A stretch of 64,000 nt of DNA from Sambucus nigra (Eukaryota; Streptophyta; Magnoliopsida; Dipsacales; Adoxaceae): contig OX422219.1 in the NCBI GenBank assembly GCA_949130495.1, forward strand, positions 270,119,111 through 270,183,110. Reading direction: 5' to 3'. Below the pieces are notes generated by a model that was not told where the DNA came from, did no database searches, and saw only the letters and a list, made by a program, of their open reading frames with translations. The position numbers and the translations under genes were made by a program. Below are positions 36,549 through 47,512 of the stretch, one piece after another (position 1 is the stretch's first letter; each line of letters opens with the position of its first letter).

Positions 36549-37667
36549 TGAGAGTGCGCCAGTAATTAATGTCAAACTTATTTAATTAAATTCCAATTTT
36601 AGTCCCAACAAGTCTTAACAGAAGTGATTGAATAATGAAATAATCTACGCATCCAAGACAATAATAGTTGAGGAAAAATCCCCCACAGGGGCAAAACCAT
36701 CTTATTTTCACTATAATTTGTAAAGAACGGTTTACATGGATTACAATGGAAATACAAGTAGTGACATACGAAATACCCTCAGGTGTCGGTTTTGATGTCG
36801 TCGGCTAGAGTTCCTGCAAGAGCTCTAGAAGGTCAGAAATGGAAAAGCTTCGTCTTCTCCACAAGTGTACTCCAAATGAGTAGTATAATCTTCCTTGAGG
36901 TTTAGAGGAATCACATAAATAATTGGTAAATATTTGTGAATAAAAAAGGTATTGAAAACCTTAAAATATGAAATCTGGAAACATCAATTGTTTTGCAAAA
37001 ATGGAGGTATGCAGACTTGGGAAAACGTGTAGCACGGACACTGTTTAAATAGCCAAGATGAGGCGGTGCATCATTCGAGCGACATACGGTGTCGTTCGAG
37101 CGAGATGGCATCTTGTTCGAACGAGATACGATGTCGTTCAAATGACATCAGTGACGTGCCTCAGAAAACCTCCTTAAAAAGAATTTGCGTTTTATCATCT
37201 TCGAGACTTCAAAAAATTTATTTAAGAAAATATTCCCAACTATTTATATAAATAATTTAAACACTCCAATTAAAATTATTTTTACCATAAGTGAATGGAG
37301 TAGTGGGAACTGTTGAAGTGTACATTGGTTGACACATGATGCACGTACGAAGATGATGGATGCATGAATTTGGATCAAGGCCATCGTTGATGATCATGAA
37401 GAAGAGCCGATTGTAGCGGTATCAGACATACTTAATTGTGATCTAGGACACTTAACATTTATAAAACATGTCCTTACAAATCTCCCCTATATATATGCTG
37501 GTACATACATAAAAATATTCGAATTATGCTGCCCAAAAAAACTGACATACAATATAATATATCCATTAAACCCGAATTTAGTAGTATTAAATATACTTAA
37601 TTATGATCTAGGACACTTGGAAAATTCCTAGATTTTACCTTGGACATTTATAAAACATGTCCTTACA
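36549..37667 (-). repeat. SIRE 5' LTR, with a duplicated head segment (1119 bp)
   Basis: Pairs with 28884-29836 but is about 165 bp longer. In element orientation it begins with a partial LTR head, then about 90 bp that match the internal sequence next to the polypurine tract (compare 37471-37570 with 29837-29935), then the LTR head again. Confidence 0.9.
37068..37149. repeat. 21-bp tandem repeats in the SIRE 5' LTR
   Basis: Same array as at 29404-29482 with independent point changes. Unit number is unchanged, so the array is older than the insertion. Confidence 0.85.
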
Positions 37668-38812
37668 CGTCTTCTTTCTTCTTTTCTTTCTCTCTCCTCC
37701 TCTCCTCTTCCTCTCTTTTTATTTCTCTTTCTTTCTCTATTTTCTTATATCAGATGGGCTAGAACCCCTTCCCTTAGTGGAATCAGTTGGACACGCCTTT
37801 AGAGATGGGCTCCGATCAAATAAGACTATGTGGTTGTCATCCTCAGGGAGCTTCAATTTTCTCCTCTTCTTCTTCTTCTTCTTCTTCTTCTTCTTCTTCT
37901 TCTTCTTCTTCTTCTTCTTCTTCTTCTTCTTCTTCTTCTTCTTCTTCTTCTTCTTCTTCTTCTTTTGAGCTTTCCTCTTCAACAATGACTATCTTAGCAT
38001 GATCAACCTTAAGAGGTCTCAAATCAGGAACCTCATTAATAGGACGAGCAATAAAACTGGTTGTAGTATTTTTTGTACTCAATCAGATAAGCTGCTGACC
38101 TGGGAGGCTCGCCGTCAAGTAACCTGTCTTTGATGATCCAAGCCTTTAGAAGCTTGTTAACATTGATATCACTAATGTCAGGCCCAAGATTCTTCGAATG
38201 AGCTGCGAAATAGAGGAAGAAAGGACAACTATTAGAAGACGAAAAAAATAAGAAAATGAATACCAAATGAAACAACAATAAGATAAAGAGCAACGACCTA
38301 TGTGCTCCTCTCCATAGTAAAAAAATCCTGGGCCCCTTTGCCTCTCGCCCGCACGAGCAGAAAGACGTTGCCAATTTTTGGCAATAGAACCTTGGTCTTA
38401 GTAATCCTTGTGGGAGCCTAAAAGATTTACCACCAGTACTCGATCAACCCTCTCGGTCTTCAAGTAAATAAGGCCATCACTTGTTCTCGACCATATGTAA
38501 CAATAATATATTTCAGCAAGACCCAATTTTGTGTCATACAGAGCATCAATTCTATAAACCCCATTCACTATTTTTCCATACATTAGGGGCATATTGGGAA
38601 GTAACTACTTCAAAGTATCTAAAGAACTTAAGAAAAAGAGGGTTTGGGGGAATGGTCAAACCCCCCGGGTTACCATAAAGGTATGAATCCAGTGCCCCCC
38701 CTTCAATGTCGAGTACATTATTAGGTAAGGGGGGACAATCGATTTCTACCCAATCAGGAATATTGTACTTCTTCCTAAATTCTTTTATTGATTTATTATC
38801 AATATTTTTCAT
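37668..38812 (-). pseudogene. aORF1 N-terminal part with Transposase_28-type domain (Tat-1 copy)
   Basis: The ATG at 38812 begins MKNIDNKSIKEFRKKYNIP. The segment continues with PGGLTIPPNPLFLKFFRYFE, and after a frameshift GLAEIYYCYIWSR ... VVNLLGSHKDY. This order (KYxIP, PPxPxFLxxxxxFE, GxxExxYCY, KDY) is that of the plant putative gypsy-type transposon domain. Further on are TSFIARPI and a poly-Glu run. The gene is antisense to pol and is cut by the SIRE element at 37667. Confidence 0.75.
37865..37965. repeat. (TTC)n microsatellite inside aORF1
   Basis: About 33 uninterrupted TTC units. In the aORF1 frame on the minus strand they encode a poly-Glu run of more than 30 residues directly after TSFIARPINE and a short acidic linker. 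Tat-2 has no such run at the matching place. Frames reading poly-Phe, poly-Ser or poly-Lys are shadows. Confidence 0.95.
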
Positions 38813-39240
38813 GAACACACATGAACCCTAACTACATTTGCAAAAAAAATTGAGGAAGAGGAAAACAGGGAAGGTGAGCTGAATTTACAAAAAATGATGA
38901 AGATTTGAGGAAAAAGACGACACTGAAGAAGATGAACATTGCAAATCTTAGAAAGCAAGGAAAAAGGTGCACTGAACTTAACTGGTGAAAGAAACTGTAT
39001 CTCCGATTTGGAGTCTGATGATAATGATTACACAAGATCTCCCAAATGTTTTTTGTCGGTTCATATGTCTTCTCGGACCACACTCGCTCATTCAAATGAA
39101 TTACAAGTATGCCATGGTGTTTTTCTCATGACGAGCGTACCCTGACCAACTTCACCAAATCTACAAAAAATGCCATTCTAGTTGCAAGGCCACTAGTTTA
39201 GTTATAAATTATTGTCCCTTAACTCATAAAGAGCCCAAAT
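38813..39240. other. Tat-1 region between the aORF1 start and the 3' LTR
   Basis: About 430 bp, presumably the promoter region of the antisense genes, since their transcription must start here. No clear TATA box was picked out. Short frames are not supported. Confidence 0.45.
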
Positions 39241-39254
39241 TGTCTTGGGGCAAT
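39241..39254 (+). promoter_or_regulatory. Likely polypurine tract of Tat-1
   Basis: TGTCTTGGGGCAAT directly precedes the 3' LTR start. It is shorter in purines than a classical tract but sits at the right place and matches the G-rich tract usual in Tat elements. Confidence 0.5.
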
Positions 39255-39697
39255 TGTGGGGACCCCTTTATTATGGTCAATGAAAGTAGCCGAGCAGGCC
39301 TAAGCCACTTAAGGGGATGCCTGACCGAAATCAAGTATTCAATAAGAAAATATGTATTTAATATACAATAAAACACTTAAGGATATACTCAAATCAACCT
39401 CCAAGAATATCGATAGAGATATTTAGGTGGTTTGTGATATATCCAACGTAACTATTGAGTTCCTTGTGCAACTTAACCTCTACGAAATAAGATCTATAAA
39501 TTGTACACCCTGACCCGGGGAAAAGGGATAGAAACTGGAGATTTTAAGAGACACTTAATAAGAATAAGTAACCTCTTCGTGGACATAGGCAAGTTACCGA
39601 ACCACGTATATCGTTGTTGTGCGTATTATTTCTTTTACTTTCTGCTCTTTGTGATTGTTTTCGTGGATTCCGTTATTATCATATTTTTGCATTCACA
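39255..39697 (+). repeat. Tat-1 3' LTR
   Basis: Starts TGTGGGGACC, ends ATTCACA, and is followed by the duplication TCTGG. About 12% different from the 5' LTR by eye, with no large indels. Confidence 0.9.
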
Positions 39698-39702
39698 TCT
39701 GG

Positions 39703-42700
39703 ATATAATGTAACATTTTTATCCCGAATGTGAAAACAATGATATCAACATATATGTAAATTTTGTATTAATATTAAAGTCAACAGTAATATAACATACT
39801 CTATGAACATGAATAAACAACATAAAGTGTAAAGACAATCAAGAATAAATTAGAGGAAGTATATACCAAACTTATCACTTAACATAAAATGATATCCCTA
39901 ATCATGCATTTCAAATGAATTTTATTAAGAAACGTGCAAGATATACTATATGGGAAAAACTAGAATAGGAAGCAAAGCAAATGATACCAAATGAGCTTCT
40001 AGCAACTTATCTTGAAATAAAGGGTTTTACATGGCACAACAACATTTATGCAATAAGATAACAACTCCAAGATGCCTTTTTAATAAGTAAAAATATAGTC
40101 AAAATGATCACACCTACCGAAATTTGAGATCCATGTCCAATGTTCATAATCAAGAAAAAAATATCTAGAAAGGCTAATAACATGGGAGCATTAACCAAGA
40201 ACACAAGATCATATCTTGATCGTGCAAAATAAAAATAATGAACATCATTGAGAGAATGGTCCAAGTTCAAGTTCAATTAAGATAATGACTCATGAAACAA
40301 AGAACGCAAAGCTTCGACTTAAGTGAAATCTCCAACACCTTTTTAGGATCATTTTCAGCTGCCATTTCTCCCCCTCAATTTAGTAGTTAGTTAAAACCTT
40401 TCATCTCATATCTTTGGTGTTCCCAATTTTAGATAGATAAAAATCTTTGGGACATTTCTATTTTCAAATTTCTTTTACATGTGGTGGATTTCATTCAGGC
40501 ACAAATATGGGGTACTATTTCTAATTTTCAAAAATAGCATCACCCCATCGAAGTTATAGCCCTAACCACACCATCACTCATGACTTTTTAGCTAGCATAA
40601 GCTTTTTCAACTTCTCCAAATCATGAACAAAAATCCTCACATAAACATATAGGATTTTGACATTCTTTCACAAGTCTAATGAAGTTTATAACTCTTTGTA
40701 GAATATAATAAATCTTTGGCATTCCTCATAAGGTGGCATTAACTCAATGTGCAGTGCGATGTAAAGTGAATAGGATATGATAAGGTATTCTTAAGCATAA
40801 CTTTTCTCAAAGTCTATAAGACCTAAGAAGAAAATAAAATCCATATCATGAATAACATTTCATATTCCCCAAATTAAGGAAAAATAATCAAATAAGCCAT
40901 TTTTATATATAAAAATATGTCATGGAGTATATCCTCTAAATGTATACAAACATATTTATACCAAAAATATTTTTAAATCTCTATATTCAACCCCAAAAGA
41001 TAATGATATAGGGAGAAAAGATATACATGAAACATATAAGCCTAAGCATGTTCCTGCAAGCTTAATCAATTAAGAAAAAAACCAATAAAGTCTCAAGAAA
41101 AAAATATAAAGATATCAAAAGATTAAGACTAAAAGAGCATGCAAAGCCTAAATATAAAATAGGCAAACCAAGGGTAATAATCATGTGAAAAGAATATACA
41201 TCCAAGGTAAAATAAAAACAATTTAAATATACATAGGAGTATAAGATACGTGGATCAAGTAAAAAGATCAACTATATGTGACAATCTTGAACACATTTTT
41301 AGTAGATAAAAGAAGTCATTCTCAAAAATGAAATCTTTTCGAATTGTTTCAAGTATGAAGCAAGAGAAAATCAGGAAGATAGAAAATTCACATATGAGTT
41401 ATCAAAGATGATCCAAATTAAATACAAAGTCATATACAAATCAAAAGTACATAGCCTGTCATAAGATATATGAAATGAGATGCTAACAAAGGCTATAGCC
41501 ATAATAAAAAACTAACTCTAGCATTTGGAGATGGAAGAGATTAACTTCAAAATCTTCTCAGTTTCGCCTTTAATTCAATCTCAAGCATCTTTCCTAACCC
41601 ATACATGATTCACAAAAGGAGATTTGGGATTGGGTGGGATATGAGGCACGTTTTTCTTCACTTTGCCTCTCTTTCCAAGGTTCTTTTTTGACTCTTTTTA
41701 ACCCAGATTTATCTTTCGACGGGTTTAGGTGCACATTTGCTAGAATAAGAATTTTTTTAACCTTTGTTGTTACACACAAAAATTTTACCTTTCTTACCAT
41801 GATTCAATTTAGGTTTAGTTCGAGTATAAAGCAAAATTTCCTCAAATGACGAAATTTGTGAGAATGATCACATTAATTTTTTTTAGGTCTGGTCGTTTGG
41901 GTTTTGGACTTAGGAACAACCTTTTCGAAATGTTGAACATTATTTAACTTGTAACAAAAATATCTAAGGTGACCTTTATTATGTAAATAAGCACAAATAA
42001 ACTAGTTTTTATGTCTCTTACGATTATGCATGTGATTTTTGTTAAAAAGATTGGGATGAAAAATTTAATTTTATTTATAAAATTATTTACAACATTTTCC
42101 TTTTTATCTTGAATTTTTAAAGTAATTTTTTATTGTCTCATTTCGATAAGAATCTTTTACAAAAACTGTTTCCTTATTGGGAGATAAAATATCGAACTTT
42201 TTAAACCAAACCCTCTTTCATTATTTGAACTCTGGGTTGGTATCAAAAGCATTTTTTCAAGATTTTTTATCTCACCTCTAAATTCACTTTCACATTTTGG
42301 CTTAGATAAAATCATTTTGAAGACTTTTAACTTTCTTTTCCAAAATGATCTTGGACTCTTCACACAAAGGAATATCCATTTTTAATTTTTCAAGATAAGG
42401 AAGTAATATTTTATTTCTTCTTTAAAATTGATAAAATTTTCATCCTCTTATATTTTCACTCAATCAAAAAGTTTAAAAGATTTAAAATGCATAAAAAATC
42501 ATTTTCATCTTTAAAAGTTCAAGATCATTTAAAAACTCTAAACTCTCTCTTTCAAGAGTTTTGACCATTTTTTGGAGGGCTTCATTTTCTTCTTTGAAAA
42601 TCTTTATTGAATTACAATCAATAATTGGAGTCTCTTCCCTTAACAACTTAATCTTCTCACACATGTGAGCACGGTTAACTTGACTTTCATCAACCATAAT

Positions 42701-43030
42701 TTCTTTAAGTTATAAATCAATGTTCTTATTTTTATATTCATTGAGTGTGGGGGACGTTAAAGTATTATCTTTAAAAACATTGTAATAATCTTCGTATAAT
42801 TTACCATATTTAGATTCAAAAGTTAACAAACTAATATCATCACAATCATCCTCACTAGATTCAGATTCATTTTCGGGGAAAGGATGACATGTAAAATCGA
42901 ATTGAGAATGAAGTCCAGTATAAGAATCATTATAAGTACTACTATGGACATCCTTAAAAATCACATAGCCAAAAGTAATTTCTACACACACAATATCTAC
43001 CTCTAGGTGATTAAACCCAATAAAAATGAG
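39703..43030 (-). mobile_element. Decayed SIRE-like Ty1/copia remnant (gag only)
   Basis: Minus strand from 42991: an acidic stretch (ENESESSEDDCDDISLL), a coiled coil (KIFKEENEALQKMVKTLERE), Lys-rich segments, and at about 41945-42000 CAYLHNKGHLRYFC, a CCHC knuckle whose second Cys has become Leu. These are in SIRE Gag order. No protease, integrase or RT follows. A GAGGGGGAGA purine tract at about 40366-40376 on the minus strand lies only 1.6 kb beyond the knuckle, so pol has been lost. LTRs were not identified. Confidence 0.55.
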
Positions 43031-45219
43031 GTCTATCTCTAATACTAAAAAATTAAAGTGTGTAGAGAGGAACTACCCAAATTAAAAAATATTACAAAAT
43101 GAAGGTAATGTATGTCTTTATAATCCAAATTCAGGCAAAAGTTAATCCTAGTATCTAAGTGACAAAAACATGATTTACAATTTGATTCAACTTAACAACA
43201 TATGTTCATGTAGTAGATAAAGGGGATCAAAATGAGAAAAAGTAAATCATGCACTTGAGACAAGGATTTATACGATGCAAAAACCCTTTCAAGAAAAACC
43301 TTGGACCAAATAGACACCTTCCACTATATAGGTAAAGATTTAAACAAGGGATAATTGACTTATGAACTTGAAGGGAGAAGTGTCTTACAAACTTAAGCTC
43401 TCCTGAACTCAATAATGCACAACCTCTAGAAGACATTTTATACGTTCTAGTAAGAAGATCAAGAACAAATCGATCTCCGACCACTTCTCACGTCACATGT
43501 GTAAAATTATATTAATAATGCCGCCTTTTCACCAAACTTCAAATCTTATTTATTGTTGAAGAAAGCTACGTTGTTCCAGTGGAGAAAATGAGAAGCCATC
43601 AATTTAGTTCTAACTTCCTAGAATGTGATATTCCTAAAGATTGATAGAAGTTTTAAAAGTGCTTGGCTAATCAAAATAAACCCATATGGTAATTTTGAGA
43701 TATAAAAAATATTTAAAGTTTCTCAAGAACAAATTTTACAAAATCTTGTTCAAGTCTTGAGAAGAAGTAATAAAACTTTAAATGACTTTAAAAAATAATA
43801 ATGACAATATTGGATATCACAAAAATATACAGAAAAGTTTTTGCTCATAAGAAAATATGATTTCTTTAGCTTCATTTAAATAATGAAAACCTTAAACTCA
43901 ACCATATATTTGTTTGGAGAAGAAGATGGACTAAATAGGCATTTAAAACCTTTTGCCACAAGATCTCAAAGACTTTAAGTCATTCTTGTCCACAAAATAG
44001 GTTGTTTCCCCAACTCAACAAAAGATATGGCTACAAAAGATATGTGGTACTTTCGCCAGAGCTTTTTTGCAGTGAAGAATCTCATCATTGGAGCGAACCT
44101 GCATTGAATCTAGGTCATGGGAAATACCAAGGATTTTGGACATTCGATAAGTATCAGTGAAAATATTATTCGCTGAAGAAAAAGAACTTTGCCCTGGCGA
44201 TGAAGGTCGCACACTCGTCCAGAGAATTTGATGAGTGTTTTCCATCTAAGTTTGGAAATAATTTTGGCAAAAACTCTAAGGATGTTTGTTATCAACGTAG
44301 AAAACTCATACTTAAAATAGAGACATAAGGATGAAATTTCTAAAAACTATGAAAAGTATTTTGCATAGTGTACATGTTAATATCCAAAGATCCACACGCA
44401 ATATTAACACATTTTTCAATTTAAGAAAAGCTATATTTTAGTTATGTTAAACCATGGGTAAAACTAAGTCTTCTAAGTCCTTTACCTCTATCCTAATGAA
44501 ATATTATCATCGGTCGTGGCATGAGGTAGCTCTCGAACGAAGATGAAGTAGTTCGGTCTTGTAATTTTGAACATGGAGCTTTCCAAATCAACTTAGACAA
44601 TGACTTAAAATATTTTGGATCAGAATAAGACTATTTAATCCGATGGAGATTTTAAGCATACTTATGATCTTATAGAGTATAATCGAGTCTCTTATTGCTC
44701 TTCTGCTAAACAAATGTGGAACACTCCCCAAAGGCACATCACAAGTTATGAATGATAAAATTAACCTACTCATATATTGTTATGAACCACTTTAAATGAA
44801 AAAGGAAGAATTAATTAATTACTGAAGTTTATATAATATTTAACACTATTATAAACGAACTTCATATTGTTGGTAGAAAAATTTTTAATAATGAAAAAAC
44901 TACAAAGCTTCTCTGGTCCATGCCAAAGAAATGTGATTCCAAGATGATAGCTGTTCATTTCTCTTTCTGTTTCATGTACAACTATCTCTTTCTCTTTCTC
45001 TATTTCAAGATTTTTATGCAATTAGCCGTTCATTTCCTTTCCCTTTGTATCCGAAATGTATTCTTAAACCATCTCTCCCGATCTTAAACCTCACACCTAT
45101 TTTTATAGTACCCCATATGTATTTTACGTCTTCCGTGGAGGAAGGGGCTAGAATTTCAACCCCGACTGCAAAATGGTCCATTACTAATGGTGCCAAATGA
45201 CCCTAACTTATCTAGTGTA
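43031..45219. other. Unassigned AT-rich DNA
   Basis: Several short frames on the minus strand (43227-43484, 44015-44295) show no recognisable family. The part around 43230-43490 has LTR-like wording (a TTTATAC stretch followed by CTTTCAAG) but no paired copy. I see no supported feature here. Confidence 0.45.
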
Positions 45220-46945
45220 TCCCATGTGACTTCATGAAGTAATGCGCAGGACCTGGTGGAGATCAGGGAGAAGTACCAAATCCCCGAGTCTATCATTCTT
45301 TGGGCTATAAAATCTGAGGAAAAAGGCATGTTCTCTGGTCTCTAAACACCTCTTGTTCAATGAGTTTTTCTTTTTTTATGGATCTAGATTTCCATTATCT
45401 CTATCGGTGGTGGGAATTTTAAGGCAATAGGGTTACCCCCTTCTCATTTGGTGGCGAATGTTTGGAGGCCTCTAATGGCCACAGTCTTAGATTTTCTAGA
45501 GTCCAGCAAGGGGAAACATGATGTCACCCAAGATCAGTTTTTAAACTCTATGGTATTTAAGAACAGAGCAAGCCCAAGGATAAAGGGCTAAAAGACTTCA
45601 CCCCCAAGGCTTTGGTTATTTTTACCAAGGATAATCACAACTACCCCATAGTGGAAGGAGAGGTTCTTCTTTGTTTGGGGAGCTTGGGCTACGCCTGACC
45701 TAGTGGAGAAGATAGGCTTCCCAATCATCTGGTGCACTCCTCCAATCATGGGTTGGATATTACTTATCTCTAAACTTGCCTTTTGACATCTGATTGGGAT
45801 TTTACTAACAGTTTTCTTTTTGCAGTATTGACCGAACTCAAGCAAGAGGAAAATGATAGGCTAGTGGAGGCTCTCAATTTAGCCTCCCTTCCCTTAGAGG
45901 CTTTAGTTACCCCTAACCGTCTCTTTAAGAACGACGTATGGCTTAAACCCAAAGTTTTGGTGCATGATGGGGTGCTTGAGGCCCCTAAGATAGTGGTTTT
46001 GGAGTCTTTGGGGGTTAATCCATTTGCCTTGGTTCATAGGAAGAGGAAGATTTTTGTTGCTAAAACCTCTAAAGTAATTAAGGCCTTTGAGGGTGAGTAA
46101 GACAAAGTTAGAGGAGTAGTTAATATTCCTCCTAGAAATAAGGATGTTATGCCCTCTACTGATGGAGTAGTAGTTGTGGACTATAATTTCTCTCCCAGTA
46201 AGTGTCTTGGACCTTTCCCACTTCTACATTTATTATCTTCTTAAACCTCAGTAGCTGACTCTGAACTCTTGTTATTTCTATAAATGAACACAAATAATGT
46301 ATGATGGATCGACTTTACTCGAAGCAAACTTCTGCCTCACCTATTGTGAACAAAGAGAAGAGATCCAAGGCCACAAAGTGCATTAAATTCAACTTAATGG
46401 TGGAGATTAAAGTCCCTTATGTCAATATAATGGAAGAGACTGAGCTGAAGTCTGATTAAAATAAAGTCTAATTATTAGAGTCAGCCATGAAAATCCTCCC
46501 CTTGTTGCAAGCATCTTTGGTGGTTGTGGGACTTATAGGGCTACCCAGAGTGGTATTTTTATTCGAGGGGACTTGCAGCCCTTGTTCTCTAAGGCTGGTG
46601 AGAACAAATATGGTGACCCCCTGAAAGGGAAAGGAAGTGGTTGTGTCTCCTCCGAAGGAGCTGAGCAAAGTAGGTGATCTTGAGGTCTCTAGCTAGCCCA
46701 GTCGGCCATCTAAAGGGGGATAAGGACGATTGAGGTTCTTCGAGGAAGAAATATACTCCAGACCCTGTTCTTTAGAGTAGAGGAACTTATAGGCCTATGT
46801 TGTGGATGCTTTAACATTGATGACCAAAACCAACTATTCTGAAATGGTCTCCTCACTAAGGGGTTAGGGTACCTTAACCAGTTTAGAGGAGCTGGTCCAC
46901 AGAGTTGGTAAAGTAACTTCATACTTATTTTACTTTCTTATGTAG
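45220..46945 (+). pseudogene. aORF1 N-terminal part with Transposase_28-type domain (Tat-4 copy)
   Basis: VEIREKYQIPESIILW at about 45260, then PPSHLVANVWRPLMATVLDF at about 45440-45500 and QDQFLNSMVFKN, matching the domain order of the other copies. An exon starts after a TTTTTGCAG acceptor at about 45827 with LTELKQEENDRLVEALNLAS and runs to 46099. Later pieces include YVVDALTLMTKTNYSEM. It ends abruptly at the Tat-2 LTR. It implies a fourth, minus-strand Tat element here, of which only this part remains in view. Confidence 0.65.
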
Positions 46946-47032
46946 TGTTGATACCAATTTTAGTCTGCTGACGTGGACCAATCACTTGAAGACATGTGTC
47001 AACCTACGTGGCAAATACAAATACTTTATACA

Positions 47033-47121
47033 AGCAACTTAAGCATACCAAGCAACTCAGGCACCCAGAGCAACTTAAGCGTACCGAGCAACTTAAGCGG
47101 TCCGAGCTACTTAGCGTGCAG
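47033..47121. repeat. 18-bp tandem repeats in the Tat-2 LTR
   Basis: Four 18-bp units and a fifth of 17 bp with consensus AGCAACTTAAGCGTACCG, each holding the near-palindrome CTTAAG. They lie about 120-210 bp upstream of the TATA box, so they may be promoter elements. Confidence 0.85.
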
Positions 47122-47240
47122 AGCATCCAAATCAAGAGAATTAAAAGATAGCTACGCATTAAATGCGCATTATTATTGTATAGATGTATATGTCTACTAG
47201 ATAACAACACATTATCCTTTCATATATACAGCCTCAAGGC

Positions 47241-47248
47241 TATAAATA
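47241..47248 (+). promoter_or_regulatory. TATA box of the Tat-2 LTR
   Basis: TATAAATA, about 210 bp before the LTR end, the expected place for the U3/R boundary. A start site some 30 bp downstream is inferred. Confidence 0.6.
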
Positions 47249-47451
47249 CATTGTAACCTCCTCATAAGAGGGGGACTTGGGATCTCTTGGTAAACCTATT
47301 ATCGAGATTCCAAACAAACAGTCAGCAATACAAAAACAGTGGACATAGGCCATTCTCACAAGGCCGAACCACTTTAAAAATTCTTTGTCTTACTAATTTC
47401 TTTATCTGTGATTGATTAATTAGAAATAATATAGTTTTTTACATCAACAGA

Positions 47452-47469
47452 TTGGCGTCGTCTGTGGGA
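47452..47469 (+). promoter_or_regulatory. Primer-binding site of Tat-2
   Basis: TTGGCGTCGTCTGTGGGA starts two bases after the LTR. It is the form common in Tat elements; the priming tRNA is not settled from this alone. Confidence 0.75.
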
Positions 47470-47512
47470 AACGACTATACTTAGCGTTTTTCAGCAAAAT
47501 AACTCATCATCT

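Larger units (their letters stand above)
28884..37667 (-). mobile_element. SIRE-type Ty1/copia element nested in Tat-1 aORF1
   Basis: LTRs at 28884-29836 and 36549-37667, termini TGAGAG and CTTACA on the plus strand. Minus strand order is gag with two zinc knuckles, protease, integrase before RT, RNase H, then a long non-coding 3' region, as in the SIRE/Maximus lineage. Flanks CCTCT and CGTCT are a 5-bp duplication with one change. Pol is nearly intact in one frame with a handful of stops. LTR divergence is about 7% by eye over the first 310 bp. Confidence 0.9.
20431..39697 (+). mobile_element. Tat-1: Tat-lineage Ty3/gypsy element with antisense genes, carrying a SIRE insertion
   Basis: Bounded by LTRs of 441 and 443 bp and the duplication TCTGG. 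Order: LTR, PBS, gag, protease, RT, RNase H, second RNase H, integrase, then aORF2 and aORF1 on the opposite strand, 3' LTR. Without the 8.8-kb SIRE element it is about 10.5 kb. The LTRs differ at roughly one base in eight by eye, so it is old. Catalytic residues of protease, RT and integrase are lost. Confidence 0.9.
46946..47449 (+). repeat. Tat-2 5' LTR (504 bp)
   Basis: Begins TGTTGATACC and ends TACATCAACA, directly before the PBS. No 3' partner is in the window. The 5 bases before it are TGTAG. It is not closely similar to the Tat-1 LTR, so Tat-2 is another family within the lineage. Confidence 0.85.

Noticed and set aside
37657..38082. Open frames reading poly-Phe, poly-Ser and poly-Lys
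   Set aside because: They are other-frame translations of the TTC microsatellite; only the poly-Glu frame fits aORF1.
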